Shown piece after piece: positions 24,251 through 34,997 of a stretch of DNA of 64,000 nucleotides. Position 1 is the first letter of the stretch. Every line of letters begins with the position of its first letter. The notes under the pieces were generated by a model. That model had not been told where the DNA came from, ran no database searches, and was given only the letters and a program-made list of their open reading frames with translations. The stretch is from positions 1 to 64,000 of the forward strand of contig CANLWK010000009.1 of assembly GCA_947494805.1 (NCBI GenBank), read 5' to 3'. Origin of the DNA: an uncultured Croceitalea sp. Its GTDB lineage: Bacteria > Bacteroidota > Bacteroidia > Flavobacteriales > Flavobacteriaceae. Made by a program: the position numbers and the translations under genes.

Positions 24251-26281
24251 ATGCGAATTACCAAACTATTAAGTTTTGTTACACTGGCCATCTTACTTTC
24301 TTTTCACCAATCATGTGTCAAGGATAAGTTCGACGACGGTGTAGCCCCAGAACAAGAGTCAGAGACAGAATCTGAAGGTGTCAAAGAATTGACATCACTT
24401 CAAATTCCATCAGGATTTGAATTCAGCACACACGATAATATTGTCATTACCATCAACGATAGCGGCACAAACATCAAGTATGATGTGTATGCTTATAATG
24501 ATACGGAATACTTAGGTGAAACCGTTGAGTTTATCAATGATGAAGAAGAAACCGAAACTGCTGTCGATTATAGAAGCGATGTCCTAAATCATATCTTGTT
24601 CAGCGGCACGCCCGTAAACGGGCAGTTGACACATGAGCTGGCCGTTCCATCCTACTATGAAAAACTGTATGTCAGAAGAAAGGAAGGACTTCGTTACACT
24701 TCTGTCATTTTAGATATCGAAAACAACGCCGTGAGCTATAGCCATAGCTCAAATACGAACAAAAGGAGTCTTTCAAAATCAAAACTGGTTGAAGACTATC
24801 TTTTTTGCGTAAACGGCTCGGCCGAACTGTTTCAGGTAGACCCTTTAGACGGTTCGTTTACGTACCTGTCCGATATGCCGCAAGGAAGCTTTACGGCTGC
24901 TATAGACCAAGCCAATGGGTATCTATATTCTATTGGCAAAAGCAATCCCTATCCACTTATGCGCTATGATATCGCCAATGATTCTTGGGATATAATGGGC
25001 AATGTTGGTAGAGGTGGGCCACGACTTGAGTTTAATCCCGGTGATGGACTATTGTACTTTTCAACAGGTGCCAAGCTGTATACCATTGATCCCAACAATG
25101 CGAACACACTTTCGACCTGGAATATCAACGGGTTGCACATCACGGGTGGTGGTGATCTCGGGTTTGCGCCTGACAATACCATTTTCTTGTGCTCTTTTTC
25201 GGGACTTTATCGTCTTGAACTGGACAATAATAATGAATATCAAAGTACTCGTATCAGTGCAGATAACCTACCCTTTAAACCCACTTCAATGACGTTTGAC
25301 AGTAACGGAGAGCTATGGTTGGCAAACAGTTCTTCAAACTCAAACTTGATTGTTATGGACACCCAAACAGGTGGATGGCAATACAATTATGGCCCCAACT
25401 CAAACACCAATGTCAGCTTTGATAGAACCATCAATGATCTGACCACTTTTAAGATCATCGATGAAGAAGCTATAGATCCAGATACAGATGGTGATGGCAT
25501 TACCGACAGTAACGATGATTTTCCTGAAGATGCGGACAAAGCATTTGAGCAATTCACGCCTAGTAAATATGGATGGGGAACCGTGGCCTTTGAAGACCTA
25601 TGGCCATTTTTAGGTGACTATGATTTTAATGATACTGCTGTTAACTATAGATTCGTGGCCGTATTGAATTCAGAGAACAAAGCCGTACAACTTGATATGT
25701 ACTACGAGGTGACCTCTGACGGCGCGGGACTGGCCAATGGTTTCGGTATAGAATTTGAAAATCTAGATCCAAACAAAGTATCCAGTGTTGTTGGCACCAA
25801 ATTGACCCAAAACTACGTTGTGCAAGAAGCGAACGGGCTTGAGGCAAATCAAGATAACGCCGTTGTTATTCTATTTGATGATCATGAAGGCCTTTTGGGC
25901 ATCCCAGGGGTCGTATCGTTGCTCTTCACCGAACCGATTACAACAGCTGAATTGGGTAATGCGCCTTTTAATCCATTTTTAATAGTTGGCAATGACAGAA
26001 AGCATGAAATTCACTTGCCGAACAGGGCACGTACCAGTCTAGGTGAGAACTTGACTGATGCTGAAGGCCAAAATGTGGATCCAGATGGTGATTTTAAAAC
26101 AGCTTCAGGTCTACCATGGGCCATTGATATTATACATAACTTCAAAGTACCCAAAGAACGCGTATCTGTCAACGAAGCGTACAATTTTTTCACCCAATGG
26201 GCCGCATCAGGTGGTTCGGCATACCCCGATTGGTACAAAGACAACCCCGGTTATCGAAACACCGCGCGTATCAAAGAGTAA
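24251..26281 (+). CDS. LruC-domain lipoprotein
   Basis: 676 residues from ATG at 24251. A frame extension to 24206 (TTG) adds 15 charged residues before the signal and is less likely. Signal peptide with Cys (SFHQSC, residue about 22). A beta-propeller-like middle (SFTAAIDQANGYLYSIG, GDGLLYFSTGAKLYTIDP, LGFAPDNTIFLCSFSGLYRL) covers about 190-400. A calcium-binding DPDTDGDGITDSNDDFP segment follows near 420. The last 240 residues are the LruC domain (LWPFLGDYDFNDTAVNYRF, HEIHLPNR). LruC proteins are surface lipoproteins of Bacteroidota first noted in Leptospira; the role is unknown, probably adhesion or matrix. Confidence 0.85.
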   Translation: MRITKLLSFVTLAILLSFHQSCVKDKFDDGVAPEQESETESEGVKELTSLQIPSGFEFSTHDNIVITINDSGTNIKYDVYAYNDTEYLGETVEFINDEEETETAVDYRSDVLNHILFSGTPVNGQLTHELAVPSYYEKLYVRRKEGLRYTSVILDIENNAVSYSHSSNTNKRSLSKSKLVEDYLFCVNGSAELFQVDPLDGSFTYLSDMPQGSFTAAIDQANGYLYSIGKSNPYPLMRYDIANDSWDIMGNVGRGGPRLEFNPGDGLLYFSTGAKLYTIDPNNANTLSTWNINGLHITGGGDLGFAPDNTIFLCSFSGLYRLELDNNNEYQSTRISADNLPFKPTSMTFDSNGELWLANSSSNSNLIVMDTQTGGWQYNYGPNSNTNVSFDRTINDLTTFKIIDEEAIDPDTDGDGITDSNDDFPEDADKAFEQFTPSKYGWGTVAFEDLWPFLGDYDFNDTAVNYRFVAVLNSENKAVQLDMYYEVTSDGAGLANGFGIEFENLDPNKVSSVVGTKLTQNYVVQEANGLEANQDNAVVILFDDHEGLLGIPGVVSLLFTEPITTAELGNAPFNPFLIVGNDRKHEIHLPNRARTSLGENLTDAEGQNVDPDGDFKTASGLPWAIDIIHNFKVPKERVSVNEAYNFFTQWAASGGSAYPDWYKDNPGYRNTARIKE

Positions 26282-26300
26282 TACTTGAGTTTACCACAAC

Positions 26301-26334
26301 AAAAAAGCCTTTCCGATATCGGAAAGGCTTTTTT
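26301..26334. terminator. Perfect bidirectional terminator
   Basis: A 34-base perfect palindrome centred on GATATC, with A6 at one end and T6 at the other: it terminates both the LruC gene (plus) and rpsT (minus). Confidence 0.85.
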
Positions 26335-26352
26335 AATTTCGTTAGGTCAAAA

Positions 26353-26604
26353 TTACATTGCTGCAACCTTGCTCATCAATTTTCCTTTAAGGTTGGCTGC
26401 TTTGTTAGCATGGATAATGTTGCGCTTCGCTAACTTATCAATCATGCTTACCACAGATGGCAAAAGAGTTTCAGCCGCTTTCTTATCTTCTTCGTTACGT
26501 AGTTTTTTGATGGCATTACGTACCGTTTTGTGCTGATATCTATTACGTAGACGTACAGCTTCGTTTCTTCTGATTCTCTTTAATGCTGACTTGTGATTTG
26601 CCAT
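26353..26604 (-). CDS. rpsT: 30S ribosomal protein S20
   Basis: 83 residues, the expected length. [21 protein letters not shown] is the universal S20 start, followed by helix-rich NAIKKLR and the [16 protein letters not shown]-terminus. It binds 16S rRNA during small-subunit assembly. It lies downstream of two tRNA-Glu genes on the same strand. Confidence 0.97.
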   Translation of the reverse strand: MANHKSALKRIRRNEAVRLRNRYQHKTVRNAIKKLRNEEDKKAAETLLPSVVSMIDKLAKRNIIHANKAANLKGKLMSKVAAM

Positions 26605-26668
26605 TATTCCTATTTAATTTTTTGCTCTGGTTGTTTTACCAGACACCTTTTGTTTTAATACTTTTTTG

Positions 26669-26740
26669 TAGCCCGTAGGGGAATCGAACCCCTGTTACCA
26701 GGATGAAAACCTGGCGTCCTAACCCCTAGACGAACGGGCC
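26669..26740 (-). tRNA. tRNA-Glu (UUC), copy 1
   Basis: 72-nt cloverleaf on the minus strand. Acceptor GGCCCGT pairs with ACGGGCT, T-arm GGGG/CCCC around TTCGATT, anticodon arm CCAGG/CCTGG with loop TTTTCAT, anticodon TTC at 26707-26705. No encoded CCA. Identical to the copy at 26825-26896. Confidence 0.96.
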
Positions 26741-26824
26741 ATTTAATTAAAAATGGATATCTGAAAAGTGAAATTGGCCATAAAACCAATACTTTATTCA
26801 ATTATCAATTTTTCATTGAACTTG

Positions 26825-26896
26825 TAGCCCGTAGGGGAATCGAACCCCTGTTACCAGGATGAAAACCTGGCGTCCTAACCCCTAGACGAACGGGCC
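26825..26896 (-). tRNA. tRNA-Glu (UUC), copy 2
   Basis: Same 72-nt sequence as copy 1, 84 bases away, same strand. No CCA encoded. The flanks differ, so only the gene itself is duplicated. Confidence 0.96.
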
Positions 26897-26969
26897 AAGG
26901 TCGCATAATTGCGGATGCAAAAATACAACTATTTTTAAGTTTTGCAATACCTTGATATTTTTTTTCGCT

Positions 26970-28448
<1,479 letters not shown>

Positions 28449-28482
28449 TCATAGTTTGGCACAAAACTTGTGTCTTGTTTAA

Positions 28483-28490
28483 CAAAAATA
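28483..28490 (-). promoter_or_regulatory. Candidate -7 box of proS
   Basis: TATTTTTG on the minus strand, a perfect TAnnTTTG, 35 bases upstream of the proS ATG. No TTG is found at the -33 distance. Confidence 0.35.
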
Positions 28491-28539
28491 GAGCGTAAAA
28501 CTAACTATTTTTACTATGTTCAACAATAAAAATAAAGAC

Positions 28540-29865
28540 ATGCGAAATTCTATACCCCGCCCAAAATTTCAATTTGTTGCAACGGCAGTTGTGGCTGCCC
28601 TACTTTTGGTTTCCTGTGGTTCGTACCAACAGGCCTCTTATTATGATGATGACGGTATTTACTCTGGTGGTAACCAAACGGTTTCCGTAGAGAAAAAATC
28701 TGCGGCGGCGGTAAAGACCGAAAATCTTGAGAACGATATTTATGGTGATTATTTCGGTGAAAAAGCTTCGCAATACGATGGTATTTTGGACAATGAGATA
28801 TTTACCGATGTGGACAGCTACTACAGCGGTGTTCAAAATGATTCGGTACCAGTGGGGCAACAGACCGATTATTTCGCATACAACAACACTTATCAAGGCA
28901 ATCCTGGATGGGGTGATAACCCAAGCAATATCAGCATCAACGTTTATGACAACAACTGGGGCTGGAACGACCCATGGCTCTGGGGAGGCGGCTTCGGTTG
29001 GGGTTGGAACAACTGGGGTTGGGGCTGGAACAATCCTTGGCGCTGGAACCGTTGGGGCTGGGGCGGTGGCTTTGGCTGGGGCTGGGGAGGCGGCTTCGGT
29101 TGGGGTTGGAACGACCCTTTCTTATGGAACGGCGGCTGGGGCTGGGGAGGCTACGGTTATGGATGGAACAGAGGCTTCAACAGAGGCTATTACAATAGAA
29201 ACTATGCCTATAACCGCACACGACGGGGCACTACCCGAAATTCTTTCGCCTCAAGCGCAATACGAGGGCGTTCAAATGTACTTCGCGATCGTGGTACCAC
29301 ATCACGCCTAAGGGGAAACAGTGGTCGCTCAAACGTTGGTAGAACATCTAGTGGACGTTCAAGTGTTACACGAAGCGCAACAGGTAGAAGTTCAAGAACC
29401 TATCAGGGCAATACAGCATCACGCAGATCCGTAAGTGCAGATGCCATTGCGCGTAACCGAAGTTATCGAAGTAGCAGAAGTACACGTTCGGTACCAAGAT
29501 ACAATGGAGCTACAAGAAGTACCCAAACCTATCGTGGAAGCGGAAGTCGCAGTAGCAATTACAGAAGTGGTGCCAGCACGAATAGAAGTTCTGGGTACAG
29601 CAGCGGAACACGCAGTACGCGCAGTTACCAATCTTCATCGCGCACAGCCCCTCGCTCGAGCGGTTATAGCAGGACTAGAAGCAGCGGAACCAGCAGAAGC
29701 TCTGGATATCGCAGTTCAGGACGAAGCAGCTCACGCAGCAGTGGAAGCTTTAGGTCTAGCGGAAGTTCAAGAAGCTCTGGTGGAAGCATGAGAAGTTCCG
29801 GTGGTTCTAGCAGATCTTCAGGCGGTAGGTCTTCAGGTGGACGAGGCCGTGGTGGAAGAAACTAA
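28540..29865 (+). CDS. Lipoprotein with Gly/Trp-rich and Ser/Arg-rich low-complexity regions
   Basis: 441 residues from ATG at 28540; an upstream in-frame ATG at 28516 is possible. The lipobox is LLLVSC. Residues about 25-125 form a Tyr/Asp-rich soluble segment. Next is a stretch of roughly 75 residues built from Gly-Trp-Gly-Trp-Asn units (GGGFGWGWNN repeated), then Asn/Tyr/Arg. From about 205 to the end it is almost only Ser, Arg, Gly and Thr (GSSRSSGG patterns), ending GGRGRGGRN. The repeats are also visible in DNA: 28981-29010 and 29083-29112 are identical. No enzyme motif. The FadL-like gene starts 35 bases downstream. It is likely a surface-exposed, strongly basic envelope lipoprotein; function unknown. 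Confidence 0.8.
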   Translation: MRNSIPRPKFQFVATAVVAALLLVSCGSYQQASYYDDDGIYSGGNQTVSVEKKSAAAVKTENLENDIYGDYFGEKASQYDGILDNEIFTDVDSYYSGVQNDSVPVGQQTDYFAYNNTYQGNPGWGDNPSNISINVYDNNWGWNDPWLWGGGFGWGWNNWGWGWNNPWRWNRWGWGGGFGWGWGGGFGWGWNDPFLWNGGWGWGGYGYGWNRGFNRGYYNRNYAYNRTRRGTTRNSFASSAIRGRSNVLRDRGTTSRLRGNSGRSNVGRTSSGRSSVTRSATGRSSRTYQGNTASRRSVSADAIARNRSYRSSRSTRSVPRYNGATRSTQTYRGSGSRSSNYRSGASTNRSSGYSSGTRSTRSYQSSSRTAPRSSGYSRTRSSGTSRSSGYRSSGRSSSRSSGSFRSSGSSRSSGGSMRSSGGSSRSSGGRSSGGRGRGGRN

Positions 29866-29900
29866 ACTCCAAATGAATTTATAATAAACAAAGAGATACT

Positions 29901-31403
29901 ATGAGAAGCCTTTTAACTTTCATACTGGGTGCGGTATGTCTATCGACAACCGCCCAAACCATTGATGACGTAGTTAGGTACGGAACTGAAAACCTTCAAG
30001 GTACAGCTAGATTTCAAGCTATGGGTGGTGCTTTTGGTGCCTTGGGTGGTGATATGTCGGCGCTAAATATCAATCCAGCCGGTTCAGCAGTCTTCAACTA
30101 CAGTCAGTTTACAATAAGCGGTGCAAATTACAACAGGGACAATGATGCATTTTTTGGTAGTTCAACACAGAATACCAGTAGAAATGATCTCGAAATCAAT
30201 CAAGCAGGTGGGGTTTTTGTCTTTAAATCCCCTGATTCTCCTTGGAAGAAAATTGCTTTGGCCTTGAATTATGATATGGTTGAAAGTTTTGACAATGAAT
30301 TTTTTGCTGCCGGAAATACACAACAGGGTATTGACAATTACTTTTTGAACTTTGCCCAAGGTGTTCCGTTCGGTAATCTGTTGCTTGGGTCAAATGAATT
30401 TTTAGAGGAAGGGTATCTCAGAATTGGAGCAGAACAAGGTTTTGCCGACCAACAGGCGTTTTTAGGTTATTTTGGTGGGCTGATAGACCCTGTTGATCCC
30501 GATAGCGATGCTAACACCGCCTATGTTTCCAACGCATTGTATGACAATGTAAATCAACGCTATCAGCAGAATACAAATGGATACAATAGTAAGTTTACCG
30601 CAAACCTATCTGGACAATACCAAGAGAATTTGTTTTTAGGGGCTTCTCTGAATTTTCATTCCGTACTTTATGAAAGGGTAACACTGTTGGATGAATCAGG
30701 ATATGACCAAGCATCACCGATTCAGTCGACGGTTTTCGATAACTTTTTGCGAACTGAAGGAACTGGATTTTCATTTAGTGTTGGTGCAATCGCTAAGTTA
30801 AATGACAATATTAGAATTGGTGGTAGCTACCAATCACCTACTTGGTATCGTTTTTTGGATGACACCGCACAACGTGTCAATTCTGACCTTGCCGATGATG
30901 ATATCAATTTTATTGACTTTGGCATTGTCAACCTTTTTGAAGAATATCGCGTTCACATTCCCTCAAAACTTACAGGAAGTGCTGCAATCGTATTTGGCAA
31001 AGATGCCTTGTTGAGCTTTGATTATGGATATCAAGATATGTCGCAGGCAGAGTTAAGGCCCACCTCAGATGCCGCTTTCACAGAACAGAACGGCTTTATA
31101 GCCAATGAGCTGGGTGCCGTGAATACCTTTCGTGTCGGTGGTGAATACCGCATTGAACAGGTAAGCCTTAGAGCTGGGTACCGATTTGAAGAAAGTCCAT
31201 ATGTAGAAGAAGGTATTATAGGGGACCTGCAGGCCCTATCAGGTGGTATAGGCTATGATTTTGGGGGAAGCCGATTGGATTTGGCCGTGAGCCGCTCGGA
31301 ACAAGAAACGCGTGAGTTCTTATTTGATTCAGGCATTTCAAGTTCGGCCATGGTGGATAGAATAAACACTAACGTCATTTTATCGTACACCCTAAAATTT
31401 TAA
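29901..31403 (+). CDS. OmpP1/FadL-family outer-membrane transporter
   Basis: 500 residues. Signal peptide to about residue 18 (LSTTAQ), then the FadL hatch start (ARFQAMGGAFGALGGDMSALNINPAGSA) where the AMGGAF...NPA pattern is the family signature. The rest is a 14-strand-type barrel ending in VILSYTLKF, with terminal Phe for BAM recognition. FadL proteins let hydrophobic molecules cross the outer membrane; the cargo is unknown. It is co-directional with the lipoprotein upstream. Confidence 0.9.
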   Translation: MRSLLTFILGAVCLSTTAQTIDDVVRYGTENLQGTARFQAMGGAFGALGGDMSALNINPAGSAVFNYSQFTISGANYNRDNDAFFGSSTQNTSRNDLEINQAGGVFVFKSPDSPWKKIALALNYDMVESFDNEFFAAGNTQQGIDNYFLNFAQGVPFGNLLLGSNEFLEEGYLRIGAEQGFADQQAFLGYFGGLIDPVDPDSDANTAYVSNALYDNVNQRYQQNTNGYNSKFTANLSGQYQENLFLGASLNFHSVLYERVTLLDESGYDQASPIQSTVFDNFLRTEGTGFSFSVGAIAKLNDNIRIGGSYQSPTWYRFLDDTAQRVNSDLADDDINFIDFGIVNLFEEYRVHIPSKLTGSAAIVFGKDALLSFDYGYQDMSQAELRPTSDAAFTEQNGFIANELGAVNTFRVGGEYRIEQVSLRAGYRFEESPYVEEGIIGDLQALSGGIGYDFGGSRLDLAVSRSEQETREFLFDSGISSSAMVDRINTNVILSYTLKF

Positions 31404-31434
31404 AACAACAAAAAGAAATACAATTATAAAAAGA

Positions 31435-31465
31435 AAAGAGGCCAACATAAAGTTGGTCTTTTTTT
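31435..31465. terminator. Terminator between FadL-like and T9SS type B genes
   Basis: Stem AGGCCAAC/GTTGGTCT (one G-T pair) with AAAG before and T7 after it. It serves the plus strand and overlaps the final codon of the convergent gene. Confidence 0.7.
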
Positions 31466-32921
31466 ATCGCACCAATGAAAAATGGTTTCGAACCGTTTTT
31501 GCGACAATCACCGTTTCCTCAGTTCGTTCATAATCCAATCTAAACCAATAATCTGATGAGGGTAGGTCACGGCCATTAAAAGTTCCGTCCCAACCTCCGT
31601 TGAGGTCCAATTGTTTTAAGAGTTTACCATAGCGATCAAAAATAAAAACCACTGGATTCGTCAATTCTTCGATTCCCAAAACATTCCACGTCTCATTAAA
31701 AAGATCACCATTTGGTGTAAAAAACTTGGGATAGCCAACCACCAAAAATTCGATAGGTTCGGTCATACCACAACCGTTCTTATCATTGATGATGACGGTA
31801 TTGATTCCCGGTGGAACATCCAAGAAAATAGGGTCATCTTGAAATTCCCCGCCATTAATGGCGTATTCGTAGTCACCCGTGCCATCAACCACAAACTCCA
31901 CGGCATACTGGTCAGGATCATCGGCACTTAACAAATCTTCACGAACAATGATACCTTCTTCACCGGGCAACAACATCGGAATGCCGTAAAATGTGATAAG
32001 TATATCATCAGTGACCAATCCGAAACTTGTCTCAATTTCTACAAAGTATCGTCCAGAATTTGGGCTTGTCACCGTAATCTCAGTGGTACCGGCACCGGTA
32101 GCAATTATTTCGTCGATGGTGCCATCATCATCCCGATCTAAAGTCCATGTAATATTAACGATATCAGGTCCTGCAGGTGAGTTTAAAGCACTCAGCACGA
32201 TTGGTGGGTCGTCTTCACAGGCAATGATATCAAAACCTAAAAACTCGTCGCGCAATGTACAGTCCAAGGCCGTATCTTGATCTGCATCAACAGAGCTTCC
32301 GGTAAACGTAAGCTCATACGTTTCAGGGTCGCCATCAAAATTTGTATTGAAGTTATTGATAAGTAGGTAGTATACTTCTCCGGCCACCACATCGATGAAT
32401 TCATCATAGGTGTTCTGACTTCCGGTAACGTTTGGGGCGCCTACCTGTCCATTCTCAGGATTCACGCCAATACCGGTAAAACTGGTTTCGTTGACCTCAT
32501 AGTTACAACGAATCGGTTCCTCTCCCCCTGCTCCAATATTACCACAAAAATTATCGCCCGTCGCCTGATCAAAAGGACCGTACAGCGCAAAATCCCATTC
32601 TGCGGTTACGATGCCCCCGGGTGTTACCGGCAAGGCCTCGATATTAAATCCTATCTGGCCATCGGTCCCTGCCCTAAAAACAAACCATGAGGTATTGTTC
32701 TCTATATTGGCAGAGGCGACACTACCCTTTTCCAAACAACCCGTCTGACGAATAACGTCAGGATCAAAATCATTGATATCCCCTGCTCCGTCCGCTATCC
32801 CCATAATAGGGGCATCTGCACAAACGGGAATGGCAGTTCTACAATCAGGTGAATTTTGCGCTTTGAGCACAAGGGTGAAAAGTAAGCAGCAAGTAGCACA
32901 AAATAGTGTTCGCATTCTCAT
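31464..32921 (-). CDS. T9SS type B secreted surface protein, copy A
   Basis: 485 residues from ATG at 32921. The frame is open to 32987, but the signal peptide (LFCATCCLLFTLVLKAQ) begins after MRMR. The N-terminal domain begins CRTAIPVCADAPIMG and continues with SWFVFRAGTDGQIGFNIEAL and YYLLINNFNTNFDG. Ig-like middle domains follow. The C-terminal about 90 residues are the gliding-motility-associated type B sorting domain: FFTPNGDLFNETWNVLGIEE, VFIFDRYGKLLKQL, GWDGTFNGRDLPSSDYWFRL. Such proteins cross the outer membrane by the type IX system. It is a paralogue of the next gene. Confidence 0.88.
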   Translation of the reverse strand: MRMRTLFCATCCLLFTLVLKAQNSPDCRTAIPVCADAPIMGIADGAGDINDFDPDVIRQTGCLEKGSVASANIENNTSWFVFRAGTDGQIGFNIEALPVTPGGIVTAEWDFALYGPFDQATGDNFCGNIGAGGEEPIRCNYEVNETSFTGIGVNPENGQVGAPNVTGSQNTYDEFIDVVAGEVYYLLINNFNTNFDGDPETYELTFTGSSVDADQDTALDCTLRDEFLGFDIIACEDDPPIVLSALNSPAGPDIVNITWTLDRDDDGTIDEIIATGAGTTEITVTSPNSGRYFVEIETSFGLVTDDILITFYGIPMLLPGEEGIIVREDLLSADDPDQYAVEFVVDGTGDYEYAINGGEFQDDPIFLDVPPGINTVIINDKNGCGMTEPIEFLVVGYPKFFTPNGDLFNETWNVLGIEELTNPVVFIFDRYGKLLKQLDLNGGWDGTFNGRDLPSSDYWFRLDYERTEETVIVAKTVRNHFSLVR

Positions 32922-33049
32922 TGTGGGGCTAATGTTATGCTTTAATAATGGTAGTATAACTGACCAATACCTGTATTTAGTATACACTCATCGAAAAAAA
33001 ATACACTTAATCGATAAAATACAAGGTTCTAACCCCAAAAAATGTCAAC

Positions 33050-34849
33050 TCAACGCCGCAAAGAGAAATGTTTCTTTAAATAGTTTTCTTCGACCCGATT
33101 TCCGTTATTATCCAAAAAAGTCAATTTGAACCAATAATCAGAACTAGGCAGATTAATACCTTGATGGGTACCATCCCAGCCTGAAGTATTTGCGTTGAAC
33201 TGATATACGAGTTTTCCATATCGGTCAAAGATGGTCACTTCAGGCTCCTGTAAATATTCAAGACCCATAATGTTCCACTCGTCATTGTGACCGTCACCAT
33301 TTGGCGAAAAGAAAGCTACATAGCCCACAACAGCAATTTCTTCAATGGCAACGCCACATCCATTCAAATCACGCATATATACCCTATGACTACCAGGTAA
33401 GACCTCTTCAAAAATCGGACTTTCTTGAAAGTCATTGTCGTCTATTCGATATTCAAAGTCACCTTCTATCGCCGGTATGATCTGAACGGTGTTTAAAACA
33501 CCAAAACCATCAATGACCACCTCTTCGATTACAGGGGTAACAGAGCTTATGACTTCAAAGGTTCTTGTTCGCACACAGAAAACATTACCAACGGTAATTG
33601 TAGCAGTCAAAATGTATGTTCCCGTTTCAGAAACATTAATACTTGACGTGGTTTCCCCAGTACTCCATGAGTACTCAAAAGCAGGATTCATAGTATACTC
33701 TCCTATGGTCAAGCTTGTTTCACCATCACATAAGAATATATCTCGGTCAGGACCTAAAACCGGCGGTGCCACTGTAGTCAATTGAAAACTTTGCAAGGCA
33801 TCAAAACATAAGGGGTTCTGAGCAGAACTGACTCGTGTGTATATGGTTTCCATACCCGCACCTGCTACGTAGGCCAATGGTAATGCCGCAATGCCCAAAT
33901 AGGCATCTTGGGGCGTACTATGGTAGGTAACCAGAAAATCTTCAGGGTTCTGCCCACCTAGCACTTCACTATTTTTTTGACTTAGATCAAAGCCCAACTG
34001 ACTTTGACAAAAAACTTCATCTGCTATAGGGTACGCAGTGGCATTTGGTGAAAACGCCACTTGTACATCACTAATGATACTTTCTGTTGGGGTAACTACC
34101 CGTACCCTATATAACGCATCATTTTGCACCGCCAAAGTTGGGCCACTCTCTCCTGGTATTTGTTCAAATCCATTGCCAACATCGCGATACCAAGAATATT
34201 GAAGGGCATCAAAGGTTGTGGCATCCAAGGTAATCGTATCATTCTCACAGGCAATTATAGGAGCTCCCAGCAAGTTGCTGACAATCGAACAATCTAAGGC
34301 GTCAAAAGGATGCGTAACGAAAATGTCTCCTGAAAATTGAATTGAAAACCCAGAATTGTTCGCACTAAAGTTGTTAATGAACAAATAGTAGTCTTGACCC
34401 GCTTCTACGTTGAGCCAATCTTCATACTGCACATTGGCAACGTCACCTGTAGGGTCTTTACCCACACCAATAAAGGTGTTGGTATCACCATTATCGAAAA
34501 AATTACAGCGCACGGGGTCACCAAGCGTATTGCAATCTGTCGCCTGGTATAGCGCAAAATCCCAATCTTCAGCACTTGCATGTCCAATATTAAAGCCAAG
34601 TTGCCCATCGGCAGCGGTTCTAAAGCGATACCATGCCGAGTTTGACTCAATGGCCCCTGTAGTGGTTCGTTCTAAACATCCTGAAGAAGGTGCTCCAGTA
34701 AAATCATCATTGCCATAACCTATTGTTCCACCATTAATGGGTGTGTTGCTACAAATAGGTATCGCGGCGGCACAATCAAAAGAGACCTGCCCAAAGGATA
34801 GATGGCACGCGAAAAGTGCCACAAGAATTATGTTAATGGTTTTTGACAT
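33050..34849 (-). CDS. T9SS type B secreted surface protein, copy B
   Basis: 599 residues. Signal peptide ending LSFGQ. The same N-terminal domain as copy A (CAAAIPICSNTPINGG, AWYRFRTAADGQLGFNIGHA, YYLFINNFSANNSG), several Ig-like repeats including SYSWSTGETTSS-type PKD/Ig folds (EYSWSTGETTSSINVSETG), and a type B sorting domain at the end (FFSPNGDGHNDEWNIMGLEY, TIFDRYGKLVYQF, GWDGTHQGINLPSSDYWFKL). It probably serves as a secreted adhesin or matrix protein; the ligand is unknown. Tandem with copy A, 128 bases apart. Confidence 0.9.
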   Translation of the reverse strand: MSKTINIILVALFACHLSFGQVSFDCAAAIPICSNTPINGGTIGYGNDDFTGAPSSGCLERTTTGAIESNSAWYRFRTAADGQLGFNIGHASAEDWDFALYQATDCNTLGDPVRCNFFDNGDTNTFIGVGKDPTGDVANVQYEDWLNVEAGQDYYLFINNFSANNSGFSIQFSGDIFVTHPFDALDCSIVSNLLGAPIIACENDTITLDATTFDALQYSWYRDVGNGFEQIPGESGPTLAVQNDALYRVRVVTPTESIISDVQVAFSPNATAYPIADEVFCQSQLGFDLSQKNSEVLGGQNPEDFLVTYHSTPQDAYLGIAALPLAYVAGAGMETIYTRVSSAQNPLCFDALQSFQLTTVAPPVLGPDRDIFLCDGETSLTIGEYTMNPAFEYSWSTGETTSSINVSETGTYILTATITVGNVFCVRTRTFEVISSVTPVIEEVVIDGFGVLNTVQIIPAIEGDFEYRIDDNDFQESPIFEEVLPGSHRVYMRDLNGCGVAIEEIAVVGYVAFFSPNGDGHNDEWNIMGLEYLQEPEVTIFDRYGKLVYQFNANTSGWDGTHQGINLPSSDYWFKLTFLDNNGNRVEENYLKKHFSLRR

Positions 34850-34969
34850 AAGTAGTTGTCTAGTTAAGTAGTGTTTAAATGGTAGCCTAAAATTAAAACG
34901 AAGGTTGCCTTAACAATAATTTATGTTGTCAAACCAAGGGTTTCAGATGTTAAATACCCTATTAATGTA

Positions 34970-34977
34970 TATCTTTG
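34970..34977 (+). promoter_or_regulatory. Candidate -7 box of folE
   Basis: Perfect TATCTTTG, 20 bases upstream of the ATG at 34998. It lies inside the frame that would start at 34923, so it supports the shorter folE. A clear -33 TTG is not seen. Confidence 0.45.
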
Positions 34978-34997
34978 ACACCTTTATCAAGGTTGTA

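Noticed and set aside
28727-29311. 194-residue frame overlapping the Gly/Trp lipoprotein
   Set aside because: Alternate frame of a GC-rich repeat; composition (Gly/Ala/Val) follows from the repeat, not from selection.
29901-31403. Hemin receptor label for the FadL-like protein
   Set aside because: No heme motif is visible; the AMGGAF...NPAG pattern only supports OmpP1/FadL.
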